The position numbers were made by a program, and so were the translations under genes. From an uncultured Bryobacterales bacterium (lineage in GTDB: Bacteria; Acidobacteriota; Terriglobia; Bryobacterales; Bryobacteraceae), in assembly GCA_937859895.1 (NCBI GenBank), contig CALMAV010000291.1, positions 1,980-14,774 of the forward strand: DNA of 12,795 nt, read 5' to 3'. Shown here piece after piece: positions 6,184 to 12,795 of the stretch; position 1 is the stretch's first letter, and every line of letters starts with the position of its first letter. Under the pieces are notes generated by a model. The model was not told the origin of the DNA and made no database searches. It saw only the letters and a list, made by a program, of their open reading frames with translations.

Positions 6184-7050
6184 ATGAGCACAATTGCAAC
6201 CAGCATTCCTAGCGGAGGGCCTCTCCTTGACCTGGACGAGTGGGATGAGTTTTTGGAAGGTCGGTACAAAGAGGGCAAGTCGAAGGAAGAGTTCCGTGTC
6301 TACGACGCAACTGCTACGCCAACCGTCGCCGAGTTTTACCGCCTGAACCACACTAATCAAACCCTCGACTACGTTCTCCAAAAGGAAAAGACCTACTTCA
6401 GCCTGCAAAAGGGACAGAAGACAATTTGGGAAGCGGCCGAGTTTCTCAACACGTTGATTGATGACAGTGACCCCGACACTGACCTCACCCAGATTGAGCA
6501 TCTGCTCCAGACCTCAGAAGCAATTCGCGCCGATGGTCACCCGCGTTGGATGGTTCTGACTGGATTTATTCATGACCTCGGCAAGTGTCTCTGCCTCTAT
6601 GGCGAGCCGCAGTGGGGCGTGGTCGGCGACACGTTTCCAGTTGGCTGCGCCTGGTCATCTGACATTGTGTTCCCCGAGTACTTCGCCCATAACCCGGATC
6701 GAAACAGGCCCGAACTCCAAACCAAGTACGGCATTTACGAGCCCGGCTGCGGCTTGGAGAATCTGCATATGTCATTTGGGCACGATGGATACATCGGCCA
6801 GGTGATGAAGCCTTATCTGCGGGACGAGGCTCTGTACATGCTGCGCTTCCACTCGTTCTACCCGTGGCATCGCCATGGCGCGTATGACTATTTTTGCAAT
6901 GACAAAGACCGTTCCATGCTGGAGTGGGTGCTGAGGTTTAATCAGTATGACCTCTACTCGAAGGGACACACCAAGCCAAACATGAAGGAGCTCAAGCCGT
7001 ACTACGATGACCTCTTCGCCGAGTTCCTGCCACCAACATTGGCCTGGTAG
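6184..7050 (+). CDS. myo-Inositol oxygenase (MIOX), di-iron
   Basis: 288 residues, close to the ~285 of animal MIOX. It cleaves the ring of myo-inositol with O2 to give D-glucuronate. All six iron ligands known from the mammalian enzyme are visible: His106 (in IEHLLQT), His130 and Asp131 (in IHDLGK), His200 (in SFGHDGY), His223 (in RFHSFYPWH) and Asp256 (in QYDLYSK). Lys134, next to the HD pair, matches the substrate-binding lysine. Other landmarks are DDSDPDTDLTQIEHLLQT, GEPQWGVVGDTFPVG and LKPYYDDL near the end. The start at 6184 has AGGAGA (6171-6176) seven bases upstream; an upstream in-frame start at 6127 lacks this. The enzyme must be kept in a mixed Fe(II)/Fe(III) state, and the preceding Rieske protein is a natural candidate donor. 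Cytoplasmic. Confidence 0.95.
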   Translation: MSTIATSIPSGGPLLDLDEWDEFLEGRYKEGKSKEEFRVYDATATPTVAEFYRLNHTNQTLDYVLQKEKTYFSLQKGQKTIWEAAEFLNTLIDDSDPDTDLTQIEHLLQTSEAIRADGHPRWMVLTGFIHDLGKCLCLYGEPQWGVVGDTFPVGCAWSSDIVFPEYFAHNPDRNRPELQTKYGIYEPGCGLENLHMSFGHDGYIGQVMKPYLRDEALYMLRFHSFYPWHRHGAYDYFCNDKDRSMLEWVLRFNQYDLYSKGHTKPNMKELKPYYDDLFAEFLPPTLAW

Positions 7051-7059
7051 AGCCTCCGC

Positions 7060-7096
7060 AGCGGATCGGGATGGAGCGCATTGTTTCGATCCTGCT
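7060..7096. terminator. Hairpin between convergent genes, possible bidirectional terminator
   Basis: AGC-GGATCG (7060-7068) can pair with CGATCC-TGCT (7087-7096) around an 18-nt loop, with one bulged base. It lies between the ends of the inositol oxygenase and peptidase genes. There is no T-run on either side, so this is only a weak candidate. Confidence 0.2.
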
Positions 7097-7108
7097 TCGT
7101 GATCTTAG

Positions 7109-9004
7109 TTAACCCTTTGTTACGGCCGGCTTAACGATGTCCTGCACCAGGTCAGGAGTGCCGTTTATGCGCTCGAGATGGACGTAGCGCTCGCCGTCGC
7201 TGTAGTCGAGCCGGACAGTTCGGAACTCTCCGGCATTCGAAGTAATTAGTTCAATCGGCTGTTTAGAAGTTTTGGCATTACGAATGGCTTTGGGCAGCGA
7301 GTCTCCGTCATAGGCATGGCCGTTCACCGCTATCACTTTCATCCCAGGGCTCAGGCCGGCTTTGAAGGCAAGCGAATCAAAGATCACGTCGGAGATAACG
7401 GCGTCCTTGTTGATGCGCAGACCCAGCGAGAAAACAGCGTTTACGCTTCCTGATTGGCTTTGTATGGCCCATTCCAGGCAGGTTGGTTTATCGGCGAAGA
7501 CAACTTTGTAACCGGCGCGTTCGATCCCGCGAACATTCGCCTTGGGATCGTGGCTCTGCAAGCGCTCATTGAGGAAAGTGCGCCAGTCATAGGGCGCGAT
7601 GGCGTTCAACCCGCTAACGATGTCGTCAAAGGTATATGGAACCACCTTCGCCGGCGTGTTCCCGCCTACTCCGAGGAATGCGCCTGCGAAATCGTTCAGG
7701 GACTTGCGGTTTTGCGTTTGCTGGCGAATAAGTGTGTCGGCATCGAGCCAGAGCAGTTCACCTTCGATGTAGTAATCCTGGCGACGGCGCCAGTTTGCAT
7801 AGTCGGGGGTGCCTCCGCGGAGGATCTGCGCAGCAATCGCCGTGTCCTGCAAATTGCGCCAGGTTCGGCCGGCTGTTGAGTTGAGCTGTGCAACATCGCT
7901 CGCTAAAACATCGTGGAACTCTTCCGGGGTGATCAGCCCAGAACGAGCCGCTAGAACATCGCCCCAGTACTCGGTCATTCCTTCATAAACCCAAAGCAGA
8001 TTTCCTTGCATGGGTGTCTTATAGTCCGGAGTCGCTAACCCAACTGGTCGCCGATACTTGCCATTCCATGAGTGAGTAAATTCGTGTGGCAACAACCCAG
8101 CCTCATAGATGAAGATCTTGGGGTCAGAAAGACCCTTCTGCTTAATTCCGTTGTCGCTGGATTGATGATGCTCTAAACCTTCGCCCCGCACCGTGTCGCT
8201 CAAACTCAGCAAGAAATGATACGTCTGATAATGGCGCGATCGGTAGAGCGCCCCCGCTTCCCGCACCAGCCGCGAGTAGGAGTCGATCAGAGTCGGCTTC
8301 AGCTCCAGTTCCTCGGGCACGTCGCTGGCGATGTCCAGGAAGTGTTTAGGCGTCACATCGGGCGCAAGTGGAATCTCGCGGAAATATTTCCCAGTAATGA
8401 CAGGAGAATCAATGAGCGTCTCCAGCGAGACAGTTTCGAAGGAAACTTTGTTCCCATCCTGATGAACGGGCGTAAGCGCAGTCCCAAACTTCCAGCCTTC
8501 GGGCAGCGTGAGTGACGCCTCGACTGGAATGGCTGCAGCAGGCTGACCTGCAGGGTACAGCACTGCACAGTTCCACTCGAGAACCGCCATGTTCGGGCTA
8601 GTGGAGCCATTTTCACCAGACCCTGTTGCGCCCGGAACGGCCAGAAAGTCGAGATTCACATCAACCGTGCTTACTCCCGGAGGAACATTGAGATGGATGC
8701 CATACATATCGACGCTGTCCCGCTCCCAAGGCAGCTCCTTGCCACCTGCCTTGATAAACAACCCCGCTAAGTTGTCGATTGGCCCAGTCGGTCGATGATT
8801 GCCTGGAATCCACTGCGGATACTCCAGCGTTAGAGGACCAGCGGTAGCCGGAATCTGCAGGTGCGCGTGGATCAAGCGGCGTGGAGCATCTGTCAAATTA
8901 ACGTCAAGTCGAATGGCGGCCACTGCCGGAACGACACTGAGCAGAAAAACAGCAGCGGGAACAAAGTAGCGGTGGCGGTTCATGAAGTTACGACTGGCTC
9001 GCAT
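7109..9004 (-). CDS. Secreted M61-type (glycyl aminopeptidase) zinc metallopeptidase with PDZ-like C-terminus
   Basis: 631 residues from the ATG at 9004 (an ATG seven codons later is equally plausible; neither has a clear ribosome site). An N-terminal signal peptide ends near PAVAA (residues 26-30), so the protein is exported. A beta-rich N-terminal domain follows (30-220), then a gluzincin-type catalytic domain with HEFTH at 307-311, followed by SWNGKYRRP. About 30 residues on, VYEGMTEYWG carries Glu341, the likely third zinc ligand. The C-terminal ~110 residues (SLGLRI through PIELI) look like a PDZ domain. This is the layout of the peptidase M61 family, whose known members remove N-terminal glycine or related residues; the real substrate here is unknown. 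It is convergent with the inositol oxygenase and about 100 bp from the copper genes, with no obvious functional link. Confidence 0.88.
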   Translation of the reverse strand: MRASRNFMNRHRYFVPAAVFLLSVVPAVAAIRLDVNLTDAPRRLIHAHLQIPATAGPLTLEYPQWIPGNHRPTGPIDNLAGLFIKAGGKELPWERDSVDMYGIHLNVPPGVSTVDVNLDFLAVPGATGSGENGSTSPNMAVLEWNCAVLYPAGQPAAAIPVEASLTLPEGWKFGTALTPVHQDGNKVSFETVSLETLIDSPVITGKYFREIPLAPDVTPKHFLDIASDVPEELELKPTLIDSYSRLVREAGALYRSRHYQTYHFLLSLSDTVRGEGLEHHQSSDNGIKQKGLSDPKIFIYEAGLLPHEFTHSWNGKYRRPVGLATPDYKTPMQGNLLWVYEGMTEYWGDVLAARSGLITPEEFHDVLASDVAQLNSTAGRTWRNLQDTAIAAQILRGGTPDYANWRRRQDYYIEGELLWLDADTLIRQQTQNRKSLNDFAGAFLGVGGNTPAKVVPYTFDDIVSGLNAIAPYDWRTFLNERLQSHDPKANVRGIERAGYKVVFADKPTCLEWAIQSQSGSVNAVFSLGLRINKDAVISDVIFDSLAFKAGLSPGMKVIAVNGHAYDGDSLPKAIRNAKTSKQPIELITSNAGEFRTVRLDYSDGERYVHLERINGTPDLVQDIVKPAVTKG

Positions 9005-9108
9005 AGAAATGAGTATGCACTCACACTGATAGACCTTCCAACTAGGGCTCTGCCAGTGCGCCTATCAGGTTTAAAGGAGAGCCCGTTTAGCTAGGCATGA
9101 GCTTCTCT

Positions 9109-9783
9109 CTACATTGCCTCTTTCAGCCCTATACGAATCAGCCACCAGTTTGCTGGGTAGCTCGTGAAGAAGCCAATGATCATGCCTACCTGCATCAGGA
9201 ACCAATACTCCGGTTGATTGGGCGTGAGATGAGGTAAAAAGTGATGATGCATCCAAAACATGAATGCAAATAGCCCTATCTCAAAGGCTGTGAGCGAAAC
9301 AGTGTCTGCTTTGATTGCCGCCCAAATAGCAGGCCACCCGGAGATGTTTCGCATGGGAGCTATAGAAAAATATTGAAAGACGATTCCGAGCAAATAAGCA
9401 AGCAGGAAATCCCAAAGATAGCTGGCCCATAGCATCGAGCCGAAGATAGTGAATCCAGTCAGAAACACTGCTGATTCAGCAACGATGTCTCCTAGCGTGC
9501 AACCCGCCCCGCAATGAGTAGCCCCGACCCAAACTTTCTGCCAGAATGGACGCTCGGTTTGGCTGTGCTCCTCATGACCAGCGTGGTTCTTTTCTGCTGA
9601 ATGCTGTTGGCGTCCGAAGCCGAAATAGGTCCACAACGCAAACGGACCAAAGTAAAGGGCGGTAATGGGCCAGACGACGTTCATCACCGTCATTTTTTGC
9701 CGATAAATAACCACGTCCACAAGAATGATCAGGAACGAAACGGCCGAGGCGAGCAGAGCCCATACGCTGAGCGATTGCAGCAA
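9109..9783 (-). CDS. DUF4396 membrane protein, probable copper-related
   Basis: 224-residue polytopic membrane protein with about five hydrophobic segments, at roughly residues 6-26, 33-55, 100-118, 122-142 and 160-180, with more at the end (197-217). The conserved motif GATHCGAGCTLGDIVAE (87-103), with two Cys and one His inside a helix end, identifies the DUF4396 family. A short His-rich linker (HAGHEEH, 67-73) and MHHHFLPH (178-185) may bind metal. The function of the family is unknown. Position as last gene of a copper operon, and the Cys/His motif, suggest a role in copper handling (inference). The start is a TTG at 9783 with no good ribosome site of its own. It begins just two bases after the stop of a leftover P-type ATPase tail, so it was probably once translationally coupled to that gene. 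Confidence 0.82.
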   Translation of the reverse strand: MLQSLSVWALLASAVSFLIILVDVVIYRQKMTVMNVVWPITALYFGPFALWTYFGFGRQQHSAEKNHAGHEEHSQTERPFWQKVWVGATHCGAGCTLGDIVAESAVFLTGFTIFGSMLWASYLWDFLLAYLLGIVFQYFSIAPMRNISGWPAIWAAIKADTVSLTAFEIGLFAFMFWMHHHFLPHLTPNQPEYWFLMQVGMIIGFFTSYPANWWLIRIGLKEAM

Positions 9784-9785
9784 GG

Positions 9786-9892
9786 CTAATGCTCTGCCTT
9801 TCGCAGTCGGGGGACGTTGGTGATAACGGAAACGGAACTGAAGGTCATCGCGGCACTTGCAACGGTAGGCTAAGCGGATTCGGAAAGTCGTG
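9786..9892 (-). pseudogene. 3' tail of a copper-translocating P-type ATPase gene
   Basis: Just upstream of the DUF4396 gene one frame reads PTVASAAMTFSSVSVITN followed by VPRLRKAEH and a TAG at 9786-9788. A-A-M-T-F-S-S-V-S-V-I-x-N-x-x-R-L-R is the very conserved last transmembrane helix and end of CopA-type copper ATPases. Before it another frame reads FPNPLS, separated by a lost base near 9870, and nothing of the rest of the ~700-800 residue ATPase remains: the TolC-family gene ends at 9916. So most of a copA gene was deleted and only about 30 codons were left. The upper limit at 9892 is approximate. Confidence 0.7.
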
Positions 9893-9915
9893 GCTGGAAG
9901 CCGAACGTCTGATTC

Positions 9916-11499
9916 TCATTGCGCCCCTGCCTCGCCCGTATTAGGTAAGTTGAGTGTTGTGCTGGTTGTGCCAAAGGGAACCGGTGCTATCAGCCCGTCC
10001 GTTAACGTGTAGTTCTGCAGAGCGATGGCGTTACTCCACATTCCTCCGAGCACATTGATATAGGCGACCTGCAAATGGAAGAGCGTCCGCTGGGAGACAA
10101 GCACCTGCGGGTAAGCAGCTCCCATCTCCCCATACTTTTCCCGATAGAGCCGGTAAGCACGCCGGGCACGCGGGATAATGTCGTTCTTATACCGGCTTGC
10201 TTCGGCCTGGCCGATAAAGTAAGCCTGGACCAGCGGCGTAGTCGAGCGGCGCAAAGACAACTGCAAACGAGTGACCTCGCCCTGAGCTCGTTCCAAGTCT
10301 GCCCGGGCAGCTGCGATGTTGCCCCCGTTCCGGTTGAAAAGGGGAAGCGTGATGCCAGCGCTGGCGAATGCTTGCGGGCCTACCATCAGCGGCGAGTTCT
10401 CAGCCAGCCTTTCGGAATTTTGCTGTACACCTGCTCGTAGTAGCAGGTCAGGCACCGGCTCTCGCCGGGCACTCTTCAATTCCGCTTCGGCGTGCAATAC
10501 ATCCTGTTGCGCCCGTTTGACTTCGGGGCTCGCATGAAGTATCTGATCGACGATCTGGGCTTCGTCGATTGTTGGAAGCTTCTCTAACTCGCCGCTCAAG
10601 GGCGCAATCGGCAGATCTGCTTTTCCAACGAGTGCAGCCAACGATCGGAACTCCTGAATATACGTCCGCTGCGCAGTCAGGTAATCGATTTTGGCCTGCT
10701 CTCCTTCTACTTCCGATTGCAGAACATCGGGAGCATCGGCTTGCCCAACGTTCGCCAGCTGATGTGCGGTTTCAACAACGTCGGTAGCCAGGCGTAACAG
10801 CTGACGACGCACATTCACAATTTCCTGCACGGCCAAAGCCGCATAGAAACTCTGACCGACATCACTAAGTACCCGATACCGCTGCTCAGTGACCCCGATC
10901 TGATCGATCTTCCGCTGCTGTTCGTAGATGTTTCTGCGGAGACTGAGCTTGCCGCCCAGTACGATGCTCTGTTGGACAAATCCGCCCTGCTCGCCTCCCC
11001 CATACGCGCCACCTCGAATCTGTTCGCCTTGGTACCCCACAGAGGGGTTCGGATACAGTCCAACTTGCCTAGCGAGTCCAGCAGATTGCCGCACAATGGC
11101 CTCCGCTTGTTGCAGTGTGGGGTTAGTAGCGAGCGCAAACTGCTCAAACTGGCTAAGTGACAGAGCAGGCCGAGTGGCCGCGTCTCTCAGCAAATCAGGA
11201 ACAGGGCTTTGCGGTCCGGTGCTCTCGGCCGGATTGTCAGACTGCCGAGCCGGTCCGTTCTGCCCCATGCCCCCCATACCATGTTGCATCCCTGGCATGG
11301 TCCCGTGATTCATGCCGGGCATCTTACTATGATCCATTCCGGGCATCGTGTCATTCTGCATGCCCGAATGGTCCATTGGCTCTTGAGGAGCCAAAGGCCG
11401 ATTTTGCTGCGGACTTCCAGGCTCGGTGGTTTGTGCACGTAAGGTGCCAGTCAAACCGAGCAGGACAGGTAGAACGAAGAGAACAAGACGTTGATTCAT
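9916..11499 (-). CDS. TolC/CzcC-family outer-membrane efflux protein with Met/His-rich N-terminus
   Basis: 527 residues. A signal peptide (about 1-22, ending LRAQ) leads into a low-complexity segment, 42-78, with ten Met and four His. It holds three tandem eight-residue repeats of the type MPGM-x-H-x-x (52-75). The rest, from ALSLSQFEQFALATNPTLQQ (112-131), is the TolC/OEP fold: two repeats of long coiled-coil helices and beta strands (LYPNPSVGYQ, ITLPLFNRNGG), ending at a TGA. Such proteins form the outer-membrane exit duct of heavy-metal efflux pumps (CzcC, CusC). The Met/His segment is like the N-terminus of the copper outer-membrane protein PcoB/CopB and likely binds Cu in the periplasm. 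No periplasmic adaptor or RND pump gene is in the window. It starts 18 bp after the multicopper oxidase gene, so the two form one operon. Confidence 0.9.
   Translation of the reverse strand: MNQRLVLFVLPVLLGLTGTLRAQTTEPGSPQQNRPLAPQEPMDHSGMQNDTMPGMDHSKMPGMNHGTMPGMQHGMGGMGQNGPARQSDNPAESTGPQSPVPDLLRDAATRPALSLSQFEQFALATNPTLQQAEAIVRQSAGLARQVGLYPNPSVGYQGEQIRGGAYGGGEQGGFVQQSIVLGGKLSLRRNIYEQQRKIDQIGVTEQRYRVLSDVGQSFYAALAVQEIVNVRRQLLRLATDVVETAHQLANVGQADAPDVLQSEVEGEQAKIDYLTAQRTYIQEFRSLAALVGKADLPIAPLSGELEKLPTIDEAQIVDQILHASPEVKRAQQDVLHAEAELKSARREPVPDLLLRAGVQQNSERLAENSPLMVGPQAFASAGITLPLFNRNGGNIAAARADLERAQGEVTRLQLSLRRSTTPLVQAYFIGQAEASRYKNDIIPRARRAYRLYREKYGEMGAAYPQVLVSQRTLFHLQVAYINVLGGMWSNAIALQNYTLTDGLIAPVPFGTTSTTLNLPNTGEAGAQ
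11275..11346 (-). repeat. In-frame tandem repeat coding three Met/His copper-binding units
   Basis: Three consecutive 24-base units, each encoding MPGM followed by Asp/Asn/Gln, His and two variable residues, inside the TolC-family gene. Unit changes are mostly at variable positions, so it looks like an expanded metal-binding repeat kept by selection (inference). Confidence 0.8.
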
Positions 11500-11517
11500 C
11501 GTTTGCTTCTTCTCGCT

Positions 11518-12795
11518 CTACATCTTGCCCTGCATGGAGGGCATGTTCATGGGCTGACCCTTCCGGACCCGCTCCATCACCTGATCGTACTGTTGAGGAG
11601 GAAGGACGCGAACAAACGACATCATGCCTTGCATAAAGCCGCTCCAGCCAGGCCGCAAGCCGATGTTCTGCGGCCTGACCACCATGTTGTCCATCTGCAT
11701 CATGGGGCCTTCCATGTAGGCATCCTGCGGGAAACCGGGCACACGATTGGCATTTTTCGCGACGTCGCTGTCCATGGACATACCCTTGCCCTGCTGCATA
11801 CCACCCATGCCTGTCATTCCCGACATGTCATGGTTCATGCCGCTAATTCCCGACATGTCGTGCCCCATGGCAGCTGCTGCTTTCTGAGGAGAGAGAGGCG
11901 TATTCGCAATAGGTTGATCGTTAGTCGAACCCACACCTAAGCCCCGCCCGAGGCTTGGCCCATAATCCTCGCCCGTTGGCGCACCGGGTGTTCCATTCAG
12001 CATGCCCATCCCGTTATTCATGTCTACGCCCGCCGGCATACCTATGCCGTTGCGGGACATAGGGCCGACGTTCGAAGACATTTGGTTCATCATGTGGTGG
12101 GGCAGATGGCAGTGGATCATCCAGTCCCCCGGGTTGTTTGCTTCAAATTCGAAGTCTCGCGATTGCGCTACTCCCACCAGCGCCGTATTGCCGGGGAACC
12201 AAGCCGATTGGGGAATGCGGCCCCCTTCTGTACCCGTGACATAGAATGTATGGCCATGTAAATGGATCGGGTGATGATCCATCCCCAAATTGATGAGCCG
12301 TATCCGAACGCGATCGTTCTGACGAACAATGAGCGGAGTAGTATCAGGGCCAGCCTTTCCATTGAACACTAGCCAGTTAAATTCCATGTTCATGGTGTTA
12401 GGCACCGTGTTGTTCGGCAACACCGCGTACTCCTGCATCAAGAGGGCAAAGTCCCTGTCCACCCGCGGCTGATAAGCAACTTTCGGATGCATGATGAAGG
12501 CGCCCAGCATGCCCATCATTTCCTGCATCGCCATATGCGAGTGGTAGAAAAAAGTTCCTTCCTGGTGCAGGGTGAATTCATACACGAATCGCCCACCTGG
12601 TTTTACTGGATCTTGACTGATCCCGGGGCCACCGTCCATGTTGTGCGGAATCTCAAAACCATGCCAATGCATAGAAGTTGGCTCTGGCAGATGATTATCG
12701 AAAATGATGCGAACCCGGTCTCCCTGCGTAATCTGAATTGTGGGTCCCGGAGCACTGCCGTTAAATCCCCACACATCGATGGTCTTGTTCGGTGC
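11518..12795 (-). CDS. Multicopper oxidase, two-cupredoxin type, with Met-rich C-terminal tail (5' end outside window)
   Basis: 425 residues visible; the frame is open to the right edge (APNKTIDV before the GTG at 12774), so the N-terminus, probably with a signal peptide, is missing. All four copper-binding motifs are present: HWHG (12658-12669), HSH (12535-12543), HPIHLHGH (12250-12273) and HCHLPHHMMNQM (12079-12114). The last provides the type 1 copper Cys, His and Met and the Cys-His bridge to the trinuclear cluster. Only about 90 residues separate HSH from HPIHLHGH, too few for a middle cupredoxin domain, so this seems a two-domain enzyme with type 1 copper only in the second domain. After the last motif comes an unusually long ~185-residue tail with a Met/His repeat and a conserved-looking block near its end. 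Probable role: periplasmic oxidation of Cu(I). First gene in view of a copper operon with the TolC-family gene. Confidence 0.9.
   Translation of the reverse strand, partial: APNKTIDVWGFNGSAPGPTIQITQGDRVRIIFDNHLPEPTSMHWHGFEIPHNMDGGPGISQDPVKPGGRFVYEFTLHQEGTFFYHSHMAMQEMMGMLGAFIMHPKVAYQPRVDRDFALLMQEYAVLPNNTVPNTMNMEFNWLVFNGKAGPDTTPLIVRQNDRVRIRLINLGMDHHPIHLHGHTFYVTGTEGGRIPQSAWFPGNTALVGVAQSRDFEFEANNPGDWMIHCHLPHHMMNQMSSNVGPMSRNGIGMPAGVDMNNGMGMLNGTPGAPTGEDYGPSLGRGLGVGSTNDQPIANTPLSPQKAAAAMGHDMSGISGMNHDMSGMTGMGGMQQGKGMSMDSDVAKNANRVPGFPQDAYMEGPMMQMDNMVVRPQNIGLRPGWSGFMQGMMSFVRVLPPQQYDQVMERVRKGQPMNMPSMQGKM
11773..11868 (-). repeat. In-frame Met/His-rich repeat in the multicopper oxidase tail
   Basis: Encodes two tandem ten-residue units, GHDMSGISGM and NHDMSGMTGM, then further Met-Gly units and QQGKGMSM. 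The composition is that of Met motifs which bind Cu(I), and it matches the theme of the Met/His segment on the adjacent TolC-family protein. Confidence 0.75.

Noticed and set aside
9045..9084. 7-bp inverted repeat GGGCTCT/AGAGCCC after the DUF4396 gene
   Set aside because: Long 26-nt loop and no T-run, so not convincing as a terminator of the copper operon.
11491..11940. His/Leu-rich plus-strand open frame of 149 codons
   Set aside because: It is the antisense of the Met/His-rich oxidase and TolC coding sequence; the His richness comes from reversed Met (ATG to CAT) codons.
1..12795. CRISPR arrays, tRNA or rRNA genes, riboswitches
   Set aside because: No regularly spaced repeats, cloverleaf-like sequences or known aptamer cores were seen on either strand.

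Overview
The window looks like a piece of a soil-type Acidobacteriota chromosome (class Terriglobia is my best guess). This is an inference from the style of the proteins, the mid-range GC and the gene mix; there is no rRNA or marker gene here to prove it. Ten complete genes and two genes cut by the window edges are supported, plus one small membrane-protein gene and four broken genes. No tRNA, rRNA, CRISPR array or intact insertion sequence was seen.

Left part (1-2704). The end of an AraC-type regulator is followed by a divergent pair: a Gfo/Idh/MocA-fold protein on the minus strand and a MerR-type regulator on the plus strand. They share a 57-62 bp intergenic region that holds a perfect 16-bp palindrome. 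The oxidoreductase-fold protein lacks the usual catalytic Lys and Asp and resembles the Gal80-like branch of the family.

Middle part (2705-7050). A ten-helix-type sugar transporter of the GRP/DMT kind is preceded by a 38-residue single-helix membrane peptide. Next comes a stretch of decayed genes (about 4217-5082): a frameshifted and truncated RibD/DHFR-fold gene, and a DUF433 antitoxin-like gene with two frameshifts, possibly with remains of its toxin partner. Then come an NTF2/SnoaL-fold protein (minus), a small Rieske [2Fe-2S] protein and a myo-inositol oxygenase with all six iron ligands (plus). Together these suggest sugar, inositol or glucuronate metabolism, with the Rieske protein as a possible electron donor to the di-iron oxygenase.

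Right part (7109-12795, all minus). A secreted M61-type zinc metallopeptidase with a PDZ-like C-terminus stands alone. Beyond it lies a copper-handling operon, read from the right edge: a multicopper oxidase with a long Met-rich C-terminal tail (5' end outside the window), a TolC/CzcC-type outer-membrane protein with a Met/His-repeat N-terminus, the leftover 3' tail of a copper P-type ATPase, and a DUF4396 membrane protein. The Met/His-rich segments on two different proteins of one operon point to periplasmic copper detoxification and export. The most interesting items are this copper operon, the Rieske-inositol oxygenase pair, the Gal80-like protein with its MerR partner, and the small membrane peptide.
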